Shown one piece after another: positions 21,549 to 35,597 of a DNA stretch of 64,000 bases. The translations under genes were made by a program, and so were the position numbers. Source of the DNA: Candidatus Desulfobacillus denitrificans (GTDB taxonomy: Bacteria > Pseudomonadota > Gammaproteobacteria > Burkholderiales > Rhodocyclaceae); assembly GCA_017347485.1 (NCBI GenBank), contig AP021857.1, forward strand, positions 1,531,390 to 1,595,389. The letters are read 5' to 3'. The notes under the pieces were generated by a model. The model was not told the DNA's origin and ran no database searches. It saw only the letters and a list, made by a program, of their open reading frames with translations. Each line of letters begins with the position of its first letter. The stretch's first letter is position 1.

Positions 21549-23933
21549 ATGACTCAGTATGTAATTGCATTCGATGCCCTCCGCATGAACGATGTCGAAA
21601 AGGTGGGGGGGAAGAACGCTTCCCTGGGCGAAATGATCAGCCAGCTCGCGCATCTGGGCGTGCGCGTGCCGGGCGGCTTTGCCACGACCGCCCAGGCTTA
21701 TCGGGATTTCCTCAAGCACCAGGGACTGGACCAGCGCATCAATGACTTGCTCGACAGCCTGAACGTCGATGATGTTGAAACCCTTGTGGCGACCGGTGCC
21801 AGGATCCGCGGCTGGATTTCCGACCAGCCGTTCCCGGAGAGGCTCGAGAAGGAAATCACGGCGCACTATCATGCACTGGCCGGCAGCGGCAAGGCGGACG
21901 CTTCCTTCGCCGTCCGTTCCAGCGCCACGGCAGAGGATCTCCCTGATGCATCCTTCGCCGGACAGCAGGAGACCTTCCTCAACATTCACGGCCTGGACAA
22001 CGTGCTGCATGCGGTCAAGCATGTCTTCGCGTCGCTGTACAACGACCGCGCCATCGCTTACCGCGTACACAAGAATTTCCGTCACGTCGATGTCGCCCTT
22101 TCCGCCGGCGTCCAGCGCATGGTGCGCAGCGACATCGGCGCCGCCGGCGTGATGTTTACCCTCGATACCGAGTCCGGCTTTCGCGACGTCGTCTTCGTGA
22201 CGGCCTCCTATGGCCTCGGCGAGACGGTCGTCCAGGGGGCGGTCAACCCGGACGAGTTCTATGTGCACAAGCCCATGCTCGCCGTAGGGCGACCGGCCAT
22301 CATTCGCCGCAACCTCGGCTCGAAACTGATCAAGATGGAATTCACCGACGCCATGCAGGCAGGCCGCTCGACCCGAACGGTGGACGTCGCCGAGGCCGAC
22401 CGCAACCGCTTCGCCCTCACGGATGCGGACGTCCTGGAACTGGCCCGCTATGCCGTCACCATCGAGCAGCACTATGGTCGGCCGATGGATATCGAGTGGG
22501 GCAGGGATGGCATCGACGGCAAGCTGTACATCCTGCAGGCGCGGCCGGAAACCGTGAAGGCGGGAGAAAACCTGCACGTCCTGCAGCGCTACCGCCTGAA
22601 GCAGCACTCGAAGGTGATCGTCTCGGGGCGCGCCATCGGCCAGAAGATCGCCACCGGCCCGGTGCGCATCATCCCCGACGCCTCGCAGATGTCCAAGGTG
22701 CGGCCGGGCGACATTCTCGTCACCGACATGACCGACCCGAACTGGGAGCCCGTCATGAAGCGCGCCGCGGCCATCGTCACCAATCGCGGCGGCCGCACCT
22801 GTCATGCTGCGATCATCGCGCGCGAGCTGGGCATCCCGGCCGTGGTCGGCTGCGGCAACGCGACGGACTGCCTGTCCGAGGGCGAGCCGGTTACCGTCTC
22901 CTGCGCCGAAGGGGATACCGGCTACATCTACCGGGGCATCCTCGACTTCGAAGTAACGACCCAGGAGCTCGGCAAACTGCCCCAGCTGCCGGTGAAGATC
23001 GCCATGAACGTCGGCAACCCGGAGCTCGCTTTCGCGTTCCAGGGCATTCCCAACGCCGGCGTCGGCCTGGCGCGCATCGAATTCATCATCAACAACGTCA
23101 TCGGCATTCATCCCAAGGCGATCCTGGAACTGGAGCGCGTGCCTGCCAGCCTGCGCGACGAGATCAACCGCCGTGCCCGCGGCTACGCCTGCCCGAAGGA
23201 TTTCTTCGTCGAGAAGCTCGCCGAGGGCGTGTCCACCATCGCCGCCGCCTTCTGGCCGAAGCCGGTCATCGTCCGCCTGTCCGATTTCAAGTCGAACGAA
23301 TACCGCAAACTGCTGGGCGGGGAAATCTATGAACCGGAAGAGGAAAACCCCATGCTGGGCTTCCGCGGCGCCGCACGCTACGTCGCGCCGTCGTTCCGCG
23401 AATGTTTCGAACTGGAATGCCGTGCCCTGAAGAAGGTACGCGACGACATGGGCCTCACCAACGTCGAGATCATGGTGCCGTTCACCCGCACCGTGGGGGA
23501 AGCGAAGGAGGTGGCCGACCTCCTGGCGACGAACGGACTCAAACGCGGTGAGAACGGGCTACGCCTGATCATGATGTGCGAGATTCCCTCGAACGCCTTG
23601 CTGGCCGAGCAGTTCCTCCAGCACTTCGACGGCTTTTCCATCGGTTCCAATGACCTGACCCAATTGACCCTTGGCCTCGACCGGGATTCCGGGCTCGTTG
23701 CAAATCTCTTCGACGAGCGCGATGCCGCCGTGAAGGCTTTGCTGAGCCTGGCCATCAAGGCCTGTCGCCGGTCGGACAAGTACGTCGGCATCTGCGGACA
23801 GGGGCCCTCGGACCATGTCGACTTCGCCGAATGGCTGATGGATGAAGGTATCGTGACGATTTCCCTCAATCCTGATACGGTGGTGGATACCTGGATGCGG
23901 CTGGGCACGCATCTGGCACAGCAGGGCAGATAG
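21549..23933 (+). CDS. ppsA: Phosphoenolpyruvate synthase (pyruvate, water dikinase)
   Basis: The 794-residue gluconeogenic enzyme converts pyruvate and ATP to PEP, AMP and Pi. The N-terminal ATP-grasp domain contains [11 protein letters not shown] and [19 protein letters not shown]. The central swivelling domain has the phosphohistidine in [20 protein letters not shown] (about H419). The C-terminal TIM barrel includes [16 protein letters not shown] with [10 protein letters not shown] chose the ATG at 21549 (MTQYVIAFD). Confidence 0.97.
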   Translation: MTQYVIAFDALRMNDVEKVGGKNASLGEMISQLAHLGVRVPGGFATTAQAYRDFLKHQGLDQRINDLLDSLNVDDVETLVATGARIRGWISDQPFPERLEKEITAHYHALAGSGKADASFAVRSSATAEDLPDASFAGQQETFLNIHGLDNVLHAVKHVFASLYNDRAIAYRVHKNFRHVDVALSAGVQRMVRSDIGAAGVMFTLDTESGFRDVVFVTASYGLGETVVQGAVNPDEFYVHKPMLAVGRPAIIRRNLGSKLIKMEFTDAMQAGRSTRTVDVAEADRNRFALTDADVLELARYAVTIEQHYGRPMDIEWGRDGIDGKLYILQARPETVKAGENLHVLQRYRLKQHSKVIVSGRAIGQKIATGPVRIIPDASQMSKVRPGDILVTDMTDPNWEPVMKRAAAIVTNRGGRTCHAAIIARELGIPAVVGCGNATDCLSEGEPVTVSCAEGDTGYIYRGILDFEVTTQELGKLPQLPVKIAMNVGNPELAFAFQGIPNAGVGLARIEFIINNVIGIHPKAILELERVPASLRDEINRRARGYACPKDFFVEKLAEGVSTIAAAFWPKPVIVRLSDFKSNEYRKLLGGEIYEPEEENPMLGFRGAARYVAPSFRECFELECRALKKVRDDMGLTNVEIMVPFTRTVGEAKEVADLLATNGLKRGENGLRLIMMCEIPSNALLAEQFLQHFDGFSIGSNDLTQLTLGLDRDSGLVANLFDERDAAVKALLSLAIKACRRSDKYVGICGQGPSDHVDFAEWLMDEGIVTISLNPDTVVDTWMRLGTHLAQQGR

Positions 23934-23952
23934 TTACCTTCAAGGAGGCGGC

Positions 23953-24396
23953 ATGCAACCCGAGTGGTGGCAGTGGGCGGTACTGGGCATCGGGCTGATC
24001 ATCGCGGAGCTCGCCATACCGGCATTCTTCATCGTCTGGTTCGGCCTGGGGGCGCTCCTGGTGTCGATCGTGCTGCTGGTGGCACCCTCGCTCAGTCTCA
24101 CCGCCCAACTGCTGACGTGGACACTCGCTTCGATAGCGATGGTCGTGCTCTGGTTCCGCATCTTCAAGCCGGGCATGCACAAGACGAAAATCGGCATGTC
24201 CGACTCGAACATCGTCGGCGAGGTCGGCATGCTCACTCGCGATGTCGAACCCTTCCAGAAGGGGCAGGTGCGTTTCCAGAAGCCATTCGTCGGCTCAGAG
24301 GTATGGCAATGCATCGCGGACGAGAAAATCAAGGCGGGCGAACGCGTCAGGGTGCTCGGCATCGAGGGCAGTTTTCTCAAGGTAGGCAAGGCCTGA
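23953..24396 (+). CDS. NfeD family membrane protein
   Basis: The 147-residue protein has two or three N-terminal membrane segments (WWQWAVLGIGLIIAELAIPA, FFIVWFGLGALLVSIVLLV, LLTWTLASIAMVVLWF) and a C-terminal OB-fold domain (EVGMLTRDVEPF onward), the short-form NfeD layout. NfeD proteins partner with SPFH proteins in membrane microdomains, and an SPFH gene follows after 10 bp. A strong AAGGAGG site precedes the ATG. Confidence 0.9.
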   Translation: MQPEWWQWAVLGIGLIIAELAIPAFFIVWFGLGALLVSIVLLVAPSLSLTAQLLTWTLASIAMVVLWFRIFKPGMHKTKIGMSDSNIVGEVGMLTRDVEPFQKGQVRFQKPFVGSEVWQCIADEKIKAGERVRVLGIEGSFLKVGKA

Positions 24397-24406
24397 GGGA
24401 GGCAAA

Positions 24407-25264
24407 ATGAGTGCGGGATTTATTGTCGTCGTCGCGATACTGGCTTTTGCCCTGGTCACGGTCTGGAAGGGTGTTCGCATCGTGCCGCAGGGCGAGGAAT
24501 GGATCGTCGAGCGTCTGGGCAAGTACCACGGCACCTTGCACCCGGGCCTCAACATCGTCGTGCCTTACATCGACCGCATCGCCTACAAGGTGGTGACCAA
24601 GGACATCATCCTCGACGTGCAGGAGCAGGAGGTCATCACCAAGGACAATGCCGTGGTCCTCACCAACGCCATCGCCTTCATCAAGGTCACCGATCCGGTC
24701 AAGGCCGTCTACGGCGTGGTGGATTTCGCCGAGGCCATTCGCAACCTGATTATGACGACCCTTCGCTCGATCACCGGCGAGATGGAACTCGACCAGGCAC
24801 TCTCTTCGCGCGACAAGATCAAGGTTCGCCTGCGCGAGAGCATCGCCGACGAGGCGGTCGACTGGGGCCTGACGGTCAAGTCGGTGGAGATCCAGGACAT
24901 CAAGCCGTCGGCCTCGATGCAGAAGGCCATGGAAATGCAGGCTTCCGCTGAGCGCGAACGCAAGGCCATGGTTACCCGGGCCGAGGGTGAGAAGCAGTCG
25001 ATGATCCTGCAGGCCGAGGCGCGCGTCGAATCCGCCCGGCGCGACGCGGAAGCCCAGGTGACGCTGGCGGAAGCCTCCTCGGAGGCGATCAAGCGGGTCG
25101 CCCAGGCCATCGGCGAGCGCGACACGCCGATGCTCTATCTTCTGGGGGAGAAGTACATCACCTCGATCACCCATCTGGCGGGATCGGAGAACGCCAAGAT
25201 GATCGTGCTGCCGGCCGACGTGCAGGAGGCGGTGCGCGGGGTGTTGGGCCGATTCAAGGCCTGA
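24407..25264 (+). CDS. SPFH/band-7 membrane protein (stomatin/QmcA type)
   Basis: This 285-residue protein has one N-terminal membrane anchor (FIVVVAILAFALVTVW) and a band-7 domain (GLNIVVPYIDRIAYKV, QEQEVITKDNAVV). An alanine- and glutamate-rich coiled coil follows (MQASAERERKAMVTRAEGEK). Such proteins oligomerise at the membrane and modulate FtsH or HflKC-like proteolysis. It pairs with NfeD upstream. Its stop lies back-to-back with the convergent smpB stop. Confidence 0.92.
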   Translation: MSAGFIVVVAILAFALVTVWKGVRIVPQGEEWIVERLGKYHGTLHPGLNIVVPYIDRIAYKVVTKDIILDVQEQEVITKDNAVVLTNAIAFIKVTDPVKAVYGVVDFAEAIRNLIMTTLRSITGEMELDQALSSRDKIKVRLRESIADEAVDWGLTVKSVEIQDIKPSASMQKAMEMQASAERERKAMVTRAEGEKQSMILQAEARVESARRDAEAQVTLAEASSEAIKRVAQAIGERDTPMLYLLGEKYITSITHLAGSENAKMIVLPADVQEAVRGVLGRFKA

Positions 25265-25273
25265 TCAGGCCTT
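25256..25273. other. 18-bp perfect palindrome spanning two convergent stop codons
   Basis: AAGGCCTGATCAGGCCTT reads the same on both strands and contains the SPFH stop TGA (25262-25264) and the smpB stop (25265-25267) back to back. Both proteins therefore end with equivalent codons for Lys-Ala. It may act as a minimal bidirectional pause hairpin, but has no loop or T-run. Confidence 0.4.
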
Positions 25274-25711
25274 CACCCGCATCAGGCGCTGCTTTTCGCG
25301 CTCCCAGTCCCGCTTCTTCTCGGTTTCGCGCTTGTCATGCTGCTTCTTGCCGTGGGCGAGCCCGATGGCCAGCTTGACGCGTCCCTTGGCATAGTGCAGG
25401 TCGAGCGGCACCAGCGCGTAGCCGGCCCGTTCGACCTTGCCGATCAGCTTGCTGATCTCGGCGGCATGCAGCAGGAGCTTGCGCGTGCGCACGGGATCGG
25501 GATGGATGTGCGTTGACGCCGTCGGCAGCGGGCTGATGTGGCAGCCGATCAGGAAAACCTCGCCGCCGCGCAGGATCACATAGGCCTCCTTCAACTGCAC
25601 TCGGCCGGCTCGGATCGCCTTGACCTCCCAGCCCTCGAGGGCGAGGCCCGCCTCGAAGCGCTCCTCGATGAAATAGTCGTGAAAGGCCTTCTTGTTGTCG
25701 ACAATGCTCAT
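25265..25711 (-). CDS. smpB: SsrA-binding protein SmpB
   Basis: The 148-residue partner of tmRNA in ribosome rescue has [20 protein letters not shown], the OB-fold segment [14 protein letters not shown] and the basic C-terminal tail [15 protein letters not shown] that reads the empty mRNA channel. It is divergent from ratA, the conserved smpB-ratA-rnfH neighbourhood. Confidence 0.97.
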   Translation of the reverse strand: MSIVDNKKAFHDYFIEERFEAGLALEGWEVKAIRAGRVQLKEAYVILRGGEVFLIGCHISPLPTASTHIHPDPVRTRKLLLHAAEISKLIGKVERAGYALVPLDLHYAKGRVKLAIGLAHGKKQHDKRETEKKRDWEREKQRLMRVKA

Positions 25712-25757
25712 GACTGCTTTGCGCTAGAATTCAGTGATTCTATAGTATGTGGCAATC

Positions 25758-26198
25758 ATGGCCGAAGTCAGGAAATCCGTCCTGATCGAATACAGCGTTG
25801 GGCAGATGTTTCATCTGGTGGACCGGGTCGAGGAGTACCCCCAGTTTCTGCCGTGGTGCGGCGGCACCGAGCTGATTCATCGAGACGAGGCCAAGACCGT
25901 GGCAACGCTGCATATCAACTACCATGGCATCCGGGCGGATTTCTCCACCGAAAACGACAAGCAGGCGCCGCATTTCATGAAGATCAACCTGCGCCACGGC
26001 CCCTTCGAGCATCTCGACGGCTGCTGGCATTTCAAGCCCCTCGGCGACACGGCCTGCAAGGTCGAGTTCCAGCTGCATTATGAATTCTCCGGCAAACTTC
26101 TGGAAAAGGCCCTCGGCCCGGTCTTCCATCATATCGCCAACACCTTCGTGGATTCTTTCGTGAAGCGGGCGGGCCAGGTCTATCCCCAAAATGGCTGA
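25758..26198 (+). CDS. ratA: RatA family START-domain protein (coenzyme Q-binding Coq10-like)
   Basis: The 146-residue protein contains RKSVLIEYSVGQMFHLVDRV, EEYPQFLPWCGG and a C-terminal helix AFVDSFVKRA-like segment, typical of the COQ10/RatA family. E. coli RatA was described as a 50S-binding toxin, while the fold suggests a lipid or quinone chaperone, so function remains open. I chose the ATG at 25758 over the GTG at 25749. It overlaps rnfH by 8 bp. Confidence 0.88.
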   Translation: MAEVRKSVLIEYSVGQMFHLVDRVEEYPQFLPWCGGTELIHRDEAKTVATLHINYHGIRADFSTENDKQAPHFMKINLRHGPFEHLDGCWHFKPLGDTACKVEFQLHYEFSGKLLEKALGPVFHHIANTFVDSFVKRAGQVYPQNG

Positions 26199-26499
26199 AA
26201 CGCTCACCATCGAAATAGCCTATGCCTTGCCGCTGAAACAGGAGTTGGTTCACCTCCAGATGCCGGCTGGCAGCACGGTACAACAGGCGATCGAAGCATC
26301 AGGGCTGAAACAGAAATACCCGGAAATCGATTTATCCAAGAATAAAGTCGGGGTTTTCGGCAAGCTGAGCAAGCTCGATGCGCCTCTGCGCGACCGGGAC
26401 CGGGTCGAGATTTACAGGCCGCTGATCGCCGATCCGAAGGAGGTCCGCAAGAAGCGTGTCGAAGAAGGCAAGGCCATGAAAAAAGGGGGCGGGGAGTGA
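26191..26499 (+). CDS. rnfH: RnfH family ubiquitin-fold protein
   Basis: At 102 residues with IEIAYALPLKQELVHLQMPA, AIEASGL, DRVEIYRPLIADPKEVRKKR and a lysine-rich tail, this matches RnfH/UPF0125, a beta-grasp protein of unknown precise function. It forms the RatB half of the ratA-rnfH pair. The start lies within ratA, indicating coupling. Confidence 0.9.
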   Translation: MAETLTIEIAYALPLKQELVHLQMPAGSTVQQAIEASGLKQKYPEIDLSKNKVGVFGKLSKLDAPLRDRDRVEIYRPLIADPKEVRKKRVEEGKAMKKGGGE

Positions 26500-26513
26500 C
26501 GGCCTGAGCCGGA

Positions 26514-28492
<1,979 letters not shown>

Positions 28493-28511
28493 CGCCCCCG
28501 GGCGTACAGCC

Positions 28512-30541
<2,030 letters not shown>

Positions 30542-30542
30542 G

Positions 30543-31022
30543 ATGAAGATCCGCATCAGCCTTCTACGCCAGACGCTCGACCTGTTCGACGACACGGGCA
30601 AATGTCAGCGCAGCTACACAGTCTCCACCTCGAAAATGGGAGCGGGCGAGCAGCGCGGCAGCAACTGCACGCCGCGTGGCCGGCACATCGTGCGCGCGAA
30701 GATCGGGGCGGGACAGCCGGAGAACGCGGTCTTCGTGCGGCGGCGCCCGACCGGGGAGATCTTCTCTCGGGAGCTGGCCGACAGGCATCCCGGCCGCGAC
30801 TGGATACTCACGCGCATCCTCTGGCTCTCAGGCTGCGAGCCGGGACGCAACCGGCTCGGCGACGTCGATACCATGCGCCGATTCATCTACATCCACGGCA
30901 CGCCTGACGGTTCGGAACTGGGCAGGCCGGGATCGATCGGCTGCGTGCGCATGCGCAACCGCGACATCGTCGATCTGTTCGACCTGACGCCCGCCGGCAC
31001 GACGGTCGAGATCGTCGAGTAA
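30543..31022 (+). CDS. L,D-transpeptidase (YkuD domain)
   Basis: The 159-residue protein is almost entirely a YkuD catalytic domain. The active site is HGT at 118-120 and SIGCVRM at 131-137, with catalytic C134. The family forms 3-3 peptidoglycan crosslinks or attaches proteins to the wall. No signal peptide or lipobox is visible, which is odd for a periplasmic enzyme but frequent in this short ErfK/YbiS-like subgroup. Confidence 0.85.
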   Translation: MKIRISLLRQTLDLFDDTGKCQRSYTVSTSKMGAGEQRGSNCTPRGRHIVRAKIGAGQPENAVFVRRRPTGEIFSRELADRHPGRDWILTRILWLSGCEPGRNRLGDVDTMRRFIYIHGTPDGSELGRPGSIGCVRMRNRDIVDLFDLTPAGTTVEIVE

Positions 31023-31037
31023 TCCCGGCAGCGAAAG

Positions 31038-31817
31038 TCAGTCCCTGCGGGACGGCGCCTCGATGGAAAACGTCTTGTCCACCCGCTCGCCTGCCGCGCC
31101 GTCCGGCAGATAGGTCTGTTCGATGAAGCGCAGGCAGCATCGGCGATCGATTGCCAGCAGCGTCGACGAGCGCGTGCCATAGCCCGGCATGCGGATGAAG
31201 GCAGCCGAGAGCAGGCGCTCCCATTCCAGGCTGACACCGGTTCGCGGCAGTGCCTCGTCCGGCGCGATGCGTTCGTCGCGCAGGAGATCGAACAGCGGAG
31301 CGACCTCGGGCAATGCCCGCAGCCCGGCGCCCAGAGCCGACTTGCCCTGCACCACCTTGGGCCAGGGCGTGTCGAGGAGGTGGTTCGACAGCCCGTAGAT
31401 GCCTGTCCCGAGGTGACGTTCGCCCTCGCCGCAGTTGGAAAAGTACAAGAGTTCCTGCGCATCGCCGAAGATCAGATTGAAGCCGTTGTAGCGATCCGCC
31501 TTCGCCTCGAGTTCGGCGAGATAGTCCCTCGCGCCCTGCCTGCCGGTCAGGAAGTGGCTGACGAGTTCGCCGCGCGAGGGCGTATCGCTGCGGACGTGCG
31601 CCGGATCACGGTAGTTCGTCAGCGCGGCGAAACGTCCGCCACGCGTGACGCCCAGCCAGGTGCCGCCGGCTTCGAGGTCGCGTCCGGCCAGCACATCGGG
31701 TGCGTCAAGCCAAAAGTCAGCCGCCGCAGTACGGCGAGCGAAGAACTCGTCGCGATTCGCCGCCACCACCAGCGGGTACTCCGGGTGGGCCCGCCACGCG
31801 ATCAGGATCAGGCACAC
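31038..31817 (-). CDS. NRDE (TANGO2-type) family protein
   Basis: The 259-residue protein starts CLILIAWRAHPEYPLVVAAN followed by RDEFF, which contains the name-giving NRDE motif. GGTWLGVTRGGRFAALTNYR follows. Eukaryotic TANGO2 has been linked to haem or lipid handling; the bacterial role is unknown. The start is a GTG at 31817, because the N-terminal Cys after Met is conserved. It lies 11 bp downstream of ygfZ. Confidence 0.88.
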   Translation of the reverse strand: MCLILIAWRAHPEYPLVVAANRDEFFARRTAAADFWLDAPDVLAGRDLEAGGTWLGVTRGGRFAALTNYRDPAHVRSDTPSRGELVSHFLTGRQGARDYLAELEAKADRYNGFNLIFGDAQELLYFSNCGEGERHLGTGIYGLSNHLLDTPWPKVVQGKSALGAGLRALPEVAPLFDLLRDERIAPDEALPRTGVSLEWERLLSAAFIRMPGYGTRSSTLLAIDRRCCLRFIEQTYLPDGAAGERVDKTFSIEAPSRRD

Positions 31818-31828
31818 GACCGGATGCT

Positions 31829-32851
31829 CTATTCGAGCGGATAGGGCAGGGCCAGGAAAGTCAGTCTCGGGCCGACGGCGCTGCCCACGCGCACCTCGCC
31901 GCCTTCGGCGCTCGACATCAGCATCGAGGCCAGCACCTCGCAACCTCCTGCCGGCGCAGGTGCGGCCTCGACGATCTTGCCGCAGGACTGGTCGGGGAGA
32001 TCGGCGCCAAACAGATCGGTGCCGGAAGCGGGGCATTCTCCCTCGAGGCGCGCGCGGTAAGTGCGGCGCTTGACCTTGCCGAGGTATTTCGTGCGCGCCA
32101 CCACTTCCTGGCCGGGATAACAGCCCTTGGTGAAGCTGACGCCGCCGATGAGTTCGAGGTTGGCCATCTGCGGCACGAACTCTTCCTGCGTCGGCGCGGT
32201 GATGTGCGGAATGCCCGCCACGATTTCCAGCCAGCGCCAGGCAGGCACCCCAACCGGCCTGGCCTGGGCGGACAGCTGTCCCCACACGCGCTCGGCAGAC
32301 TCGCTCCGCAGCGCCAGCTGGAAGCGCCGTTCGTCCAGGCGAATCGCCGTTCCGCCGGCGAAATGCGTCACGTCCAAGGCGGCTGCAGGCGGTTCGGCGC
32401 CGATCGATTCCAAGGCCGCGGCGGCTTCGCCGCCCGAGATGCCGAGCAGGATGATCTCGTCGCTCGCATCTGACAGTTTCACCTTGGAGCGCAGCACGTA
32501 CATGCCGAGCTTTTTCAGCATCGCCGGCTGAATGTCGGCGGAGAGCTGGAGCAGGATGTCGCGATCGTCGCGCCAGATCAGAAAATCGGCGAGCAGGCGG
32601 CCTTTCGGATTGCAGAAGCCGCAGCGTTCTGCGCGATTGCGCGCGAGATGCTGCACGTCGTTGGACAGGAGGTTGTGCAGGAAAGTCGCCGCATCCTCGC
32701 CGCTGGCGCGGATCAGCGCGAATTGGGCCAATGGCGCCACGACGGTGGCCGAGGCGGCGGCCTGGAGTTCCGCCTGCGCGTCGCCGAAATTCTGCGGCTG
32801 ACCCGCTTCGAGGCGGGCGCCGCGTTCGCCGAGGAAATTCTGCCAGTTCAT
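31829..32851 (-). CDS. ygfZ: YgfZ/GcvT-type folate-binding protein
   Basis: At 340 residues this is a tetrahydrofolate-dependent protein supporting Fe-S cluster enzymes such as MiaB. The family signature KGCYPGQEVVARTKYLGKVK is present, including the conserved Cys. The N-terminal aminomethyltransferase-like domain (LIRASGEDAATFLHNLLSND) is clear. It is divergent from mltG. Confidence 0.92.
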   Translation of the reverse strand: MNWQNFLGERGARLEAGQPQNFGDAQAELQAAASATVVAPLAQFALIRASGEDAATFLHNLLSNDVQHLARNRAERCGFCNPKGRLLADFLIWRDDRDILLQLSADIQPAMLKKLGMYVLRSKVKLSDASDEIILLGISGGEAAAALESIGAEPPAAALDVTHFAGGTAIRLDERRFQLALRSESAERVWGQLSAQARPVGVPAWRWLEIVAGIPHITAPTQEEFVPQMANLELIGGVSFTKGCYPGQEVVARTKYLGKVKRRTYRARLEGECPASGTDLFGADLPDQSCGKIVEAAPAPAGGCEVLASMLMSSAEGGEVRVGSAVGPRLTFLALPYPLE

Positions 32852-32939
32852 GCCGGTGTTCTCTGTACGGTTGAGGGGGGTGGGTTATTATAGCTTTTGT
32901 GTCGCAGTGCTTTTCTTCAACCCGCTTCCTCCCCGGATA

Positions 32940-33935
32940 ATGGCCGTTCTGCTGCGTTTGCTCGGCATTGCCCTGGCAGCCGTGCTTGCCTTCCTCGGCT
33001 GGATGGCCTATTTCGCCACCCGGCCGGTCGCGCTGCAAGCCAGCCCGGCCGATTTCACGATACCGCCCGGCAGCACCCTGCGCGCCGCCTCGCGCCAGAT
33101 CGAGGAGGCCGGCATCGCCTTGCCTGCCTGGCAATTCACCCTGCTCGGGCGCGCCCTCGGCAAAGCCTCGGAAATCAAGGCCGGCAGCTATGAAGTCGTG
33201 CGGGGCGTCACGCCGCTCAAGTTGCTGGAAAAGCTGACCCGCGGCGATGTCACCCAGGCGGATGTCGTTCTGCTGGAAGGCTGGACGTTCCGGCAGATGC
33301 GGGCGGCGCTCGATGCCAATCCCCATGTACGCCATGACACGACGGGACTGGCGGATCGGCAGATCATGGAAAAACTGGGCCTCGAAGGCCACGCGGAGGG
33401 CCGCTTCTTTCCAGACACCTACCTTTTTCCGAAAGGGACGGCCGATGTCGATATCCTGAAGCGAGCCTATCGGCAGATGGACAAGCTTATCCAGTCGGAA
33501 TGGGATGCCCGCGAAGCCGGTCTGCCCTACAAAACGCCCTACGAGGCCTTGGTCATGGCTTCCATCGTGGAAAAAGAAACGGGGCAAGCGCCTGACCGCG
33601 GCCAGATTGCGGCGGTTTTCGCCAACCGCTTGCGCAAGGGCATGCTGCTGCAGACAGACCCTGCGGTGATCTATGGGCTCGGCGACCGGTTCGATGGCAA
33701 TCTTCGCAAACGCGATTTGCAGACGGATGGCCCTTACAATACTTATACGCGGCCCGGCCTGCCGCCAACCCCCATCGCCATGCCCGGCCGCGCCTCGATT
33801 CAGGCAGCCCTGCATCCCGCCCGAACGGATATGCTTTACTTCGTCGCCAGAGGGGACGGCTCCAGCCAGTTTTCCCGCACGCTGGACGAGCACAACCGGG
33901 CCGTGGCGAGATACCAATTGCGAAAAGGGAACTGA
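32940..33935 (+). CDS. mltG: Endolytic murein transglycosylase MltG
   Basis: The 331-residue YceG-family protein has an N-terminal membrane anchor (LLRLLGIALAAVLAFLGWM), a LysM-like subdomain and the catalytic region ASIVEKETGQAPDRGQIA. It then reads VFANRLRKGMLLQTDPAVIY and GLPPTPIAMPGRASI. It trims glycan strands as they are polymerised. The tmk start directly abuts its stop. mltG-tmk-holB is a conserved order. Confidence 0.95.
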   Translation: MAVLLRLLGIALAAVLAFLGWMAYFATRPVALQASPADFTIPPGSTLRAASRQIEEAGIALPAWQFTLLGRALGKASEIKAGSYEVVRGVTPLKLLEKLTRGDVTQADVVLLEGWTFRQMRAALDANPHVRHDTTGLADRQIMEKLGLEGHAEGRFFPDTYLFPKGTADVDILKRAYRQMDKLIQSEWDAREAGLPYKTPYEALVMASIVEKETGQAPDRGQIAAVFANRLRKGMLLQTDPAVIYGLGDRFDGNLRKRDLQTDGPYNTYTRPGLPPTPIAMPGRASIQAALHPARTDMLYFVARGDGSSQFSRTLDEHNRAVARYQLRKGN

Positions 33936-34547
33936 ATGCGCGGCAAGTTCATCACGCTGGAAGGCATCGACGGGGCGGGGAAGAGCACCCACCATGCCTG
34001 GTTGAGCGAATTCCTGAAAAAGCAGGGCAGGGAGGTCGTCGAAACGCGGGAACCGGGGGGAACGCCCCTCGGGGAAAAGCTCCGCGCCCTGCTGCTTTCC
34101 GAAGCGATGCACCTGGAAACGGAAGCCTTGCTGATGTTTGCCGCCCGGCGCGAACATCTCGCCAAGCTGATTCTGCCGGCCCTTGAAGCAGGAAAATGGG
34201 TAGTCTCCGACAGGTTTACCGATGCCTCCTATGCCTACCAGGGCGGCGGCAGGGGGCTTGCGCCCGAGAAGATCATGGCTCTGGAACAATGGGTGCAAGG
34301 CGATTTCCAGCCCGACCTGACGTTGGTTTTCGACCTGCCGGTCGAAATCGCCTGTGAGCGATTGTCAAAGGCCGGGAATGCGCCGGATCGTTTCGAGCGG
34401 GAGAGCCGCGCATTTTTCGATCGTGTCAGGAATTCCTATTTGCAAAGAGCGGCAGCCGATCCGAAGAGAATCAAGCTGATCGACTCTTCCGAGAGCATTG
34501 TGAATATTCAAGAAATACTTTATAAAACAATTACAATTATTTGTTAA
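33936..34547 (+). CDS. tmk: Thymidylate kinase
   Basis: At 203 residues the enzyme phosphorylates dTMP. The P-loop is GIDGAGKST, the DR(Y/F) motif appears as [17 protein letters not shown], and the [12 protein letters not shown] segment is present. The lid region ([14 protein letters not shown]) is intact. The ATG follows the mltG TGA with no gap. The last codons become AT-rich, starting a lower-GC stretch. Confidence 0.96.
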   Translation: MRGKFITLEGIDGAGKSTHHAWLSEFLKKQGREVVETREPGGTPLGEKLRALLLSEAMHLETEALLMFAARREHLAKLILPALEAGKWVVSDRFTDASYAYQGGGRGLAPEKIMALEQWVQGDFQPDLTLVFDLPVEIACERLSKAGNAPDRFERESRAFFDRVRNSYLQRAAADPKRIKLIDSSESIVNIQEILYKTITIIC

Positions 34548-34550
34548 TAA

Positions 34551-35591
34551 ATGATATACGTATGGCAGAAAGAGCTTTGGAATAAGCTCCTGGGGCAAGT
34601 TGAGCGGCTTCCTCATGCCCTTCTTTTGAGCGGTCCGGCCGGAGGTGGGAAGAAAAATTTCGCCCATGACTTGGCTGCCAGACTTCTGTGTGAAAAGGCT
34701 TCAGGAATCAATGAGGCTTGTCGGGCTTGCGCTTCCTGCAACTGGTTCTTTTCGGGTAATCATCCGGATTTCAGGCTGATAGAACCGGGTGGCGACGAGC
34801 CGGAGGACAGCGACTCCGATGCCGAATCGGCCTCGATGACGAAGAAAAAATCCGATCAGATCCGCATCAATCAGATACGGAACCTCGATAGCTTCTTGGG
34901 TATCGGCACCCACCGCCAGGGCTTGCGCATCATCGTGATTCAGCCTGCCGAGACCATGAACCAGGCAACCGCCAACGCACTTCTTAAAATACTTGAAGAA
35001 CCATCTACAAACACATTGTTTATATTGATAACTAATAATAAAAAAAGACTTCTGCCAACCATTCTGAGCCGTTGCCAGACCGTCAATTTTCCAAAGCCAG
35101 CCAGCAAAGATGCCTTGGCTTGGTTGAAGGATTCCGGCATCCAGCATGCCGAAGATCTTCTTTCCCATGCCGGCGGCCTTCCACTGGCAGCTGCCGACGA
35201 ATCAAAAAACCGGGAACGGCTGGACACCTTCTTTCATGACCTTGCTCAGGTTGGACAAGTCGGACCAGTTGCCATAGCCGGGCGCTGGGAGGGCTGGCTG
35301 AAGGAAAACAAGGACGGAGAGCCCTTGCTGGAAAAGCGCACCCTGGTCACCTGGCTGCAAAAATGGGTTTTTGATCTCATCACTGTAAAAATGACCGGTT
35401 CGGTCGTGTTCCACAGTCACAAACAGCGAGAAATCCACATGATTGCCGGCGGGGCATCGCTGCACGCCTTGATTGATTGCTACAATGAACTTCTGAGAAT
35501 CAAGGCTGTATCGCAACACCCCCTGAATCCGCGGCTGTTTTTTGAAGACATGCTGACCCGATATGGAAGGGCTGCAGTTAAAGGAAGCTAA
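34551..35591 (+). CDS. holB: DNA polymerase III delta' subunit
   Basis: The 346-residue clamp-loader subunit has the (degenerate) Walker region LLLSGPAGGGKKNFAHDLAA and four zinc-module cysteines (CEKASGINEACRACASCNW). It also has the sensor segment NQATANALLKILEEPSTNT and LLPTILSRCQ. The charged insert DEPEDSDSDAESASMTKKKS is a typical betaproteobacterial loop. It lies 3 bp after tmk. GC content dips around 34990-35045. Confidence 0.93.
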   Translation: MIYVWQKELWNKLLGQVERLPHALLLSGPAGGGKKNFAHDLAARLLCEKASGINEACRACASCNWFFSGNHPDFRLIEPGGDEPEDSDSDAESASMTKKKSDQIRINQIRNLDSFLGIGTHRQGLRIIVIQPAETMNQATANALLKILEEPSTNTLFILITNNKKRLLPTILSRCQTVNFPKPASKDALAWLKDSGIQHAEDLLSHAGGLPLAAADESKNRERLDTFFHDLAQVGQVGPVAIAGRWEGWLKENKDGEPLLEKRTLVTWLQKWVFDLITVKMTGSVVFHSHKQREIHMIAGGASLHALIDCYNELLRIKAVSQHPLNPRLFFEDMLTRYGRAAVKGS

Positions 35592-35597
35592 GGGCCT

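Noticed and set aside
32852..32939. Promoter for mltG with TATTAT near 32886
   Set aside because: The -10-like hexamer has no acceptable -35 at 16-18 bp (TTGAGG is only 9 bp away), so I did not list it.
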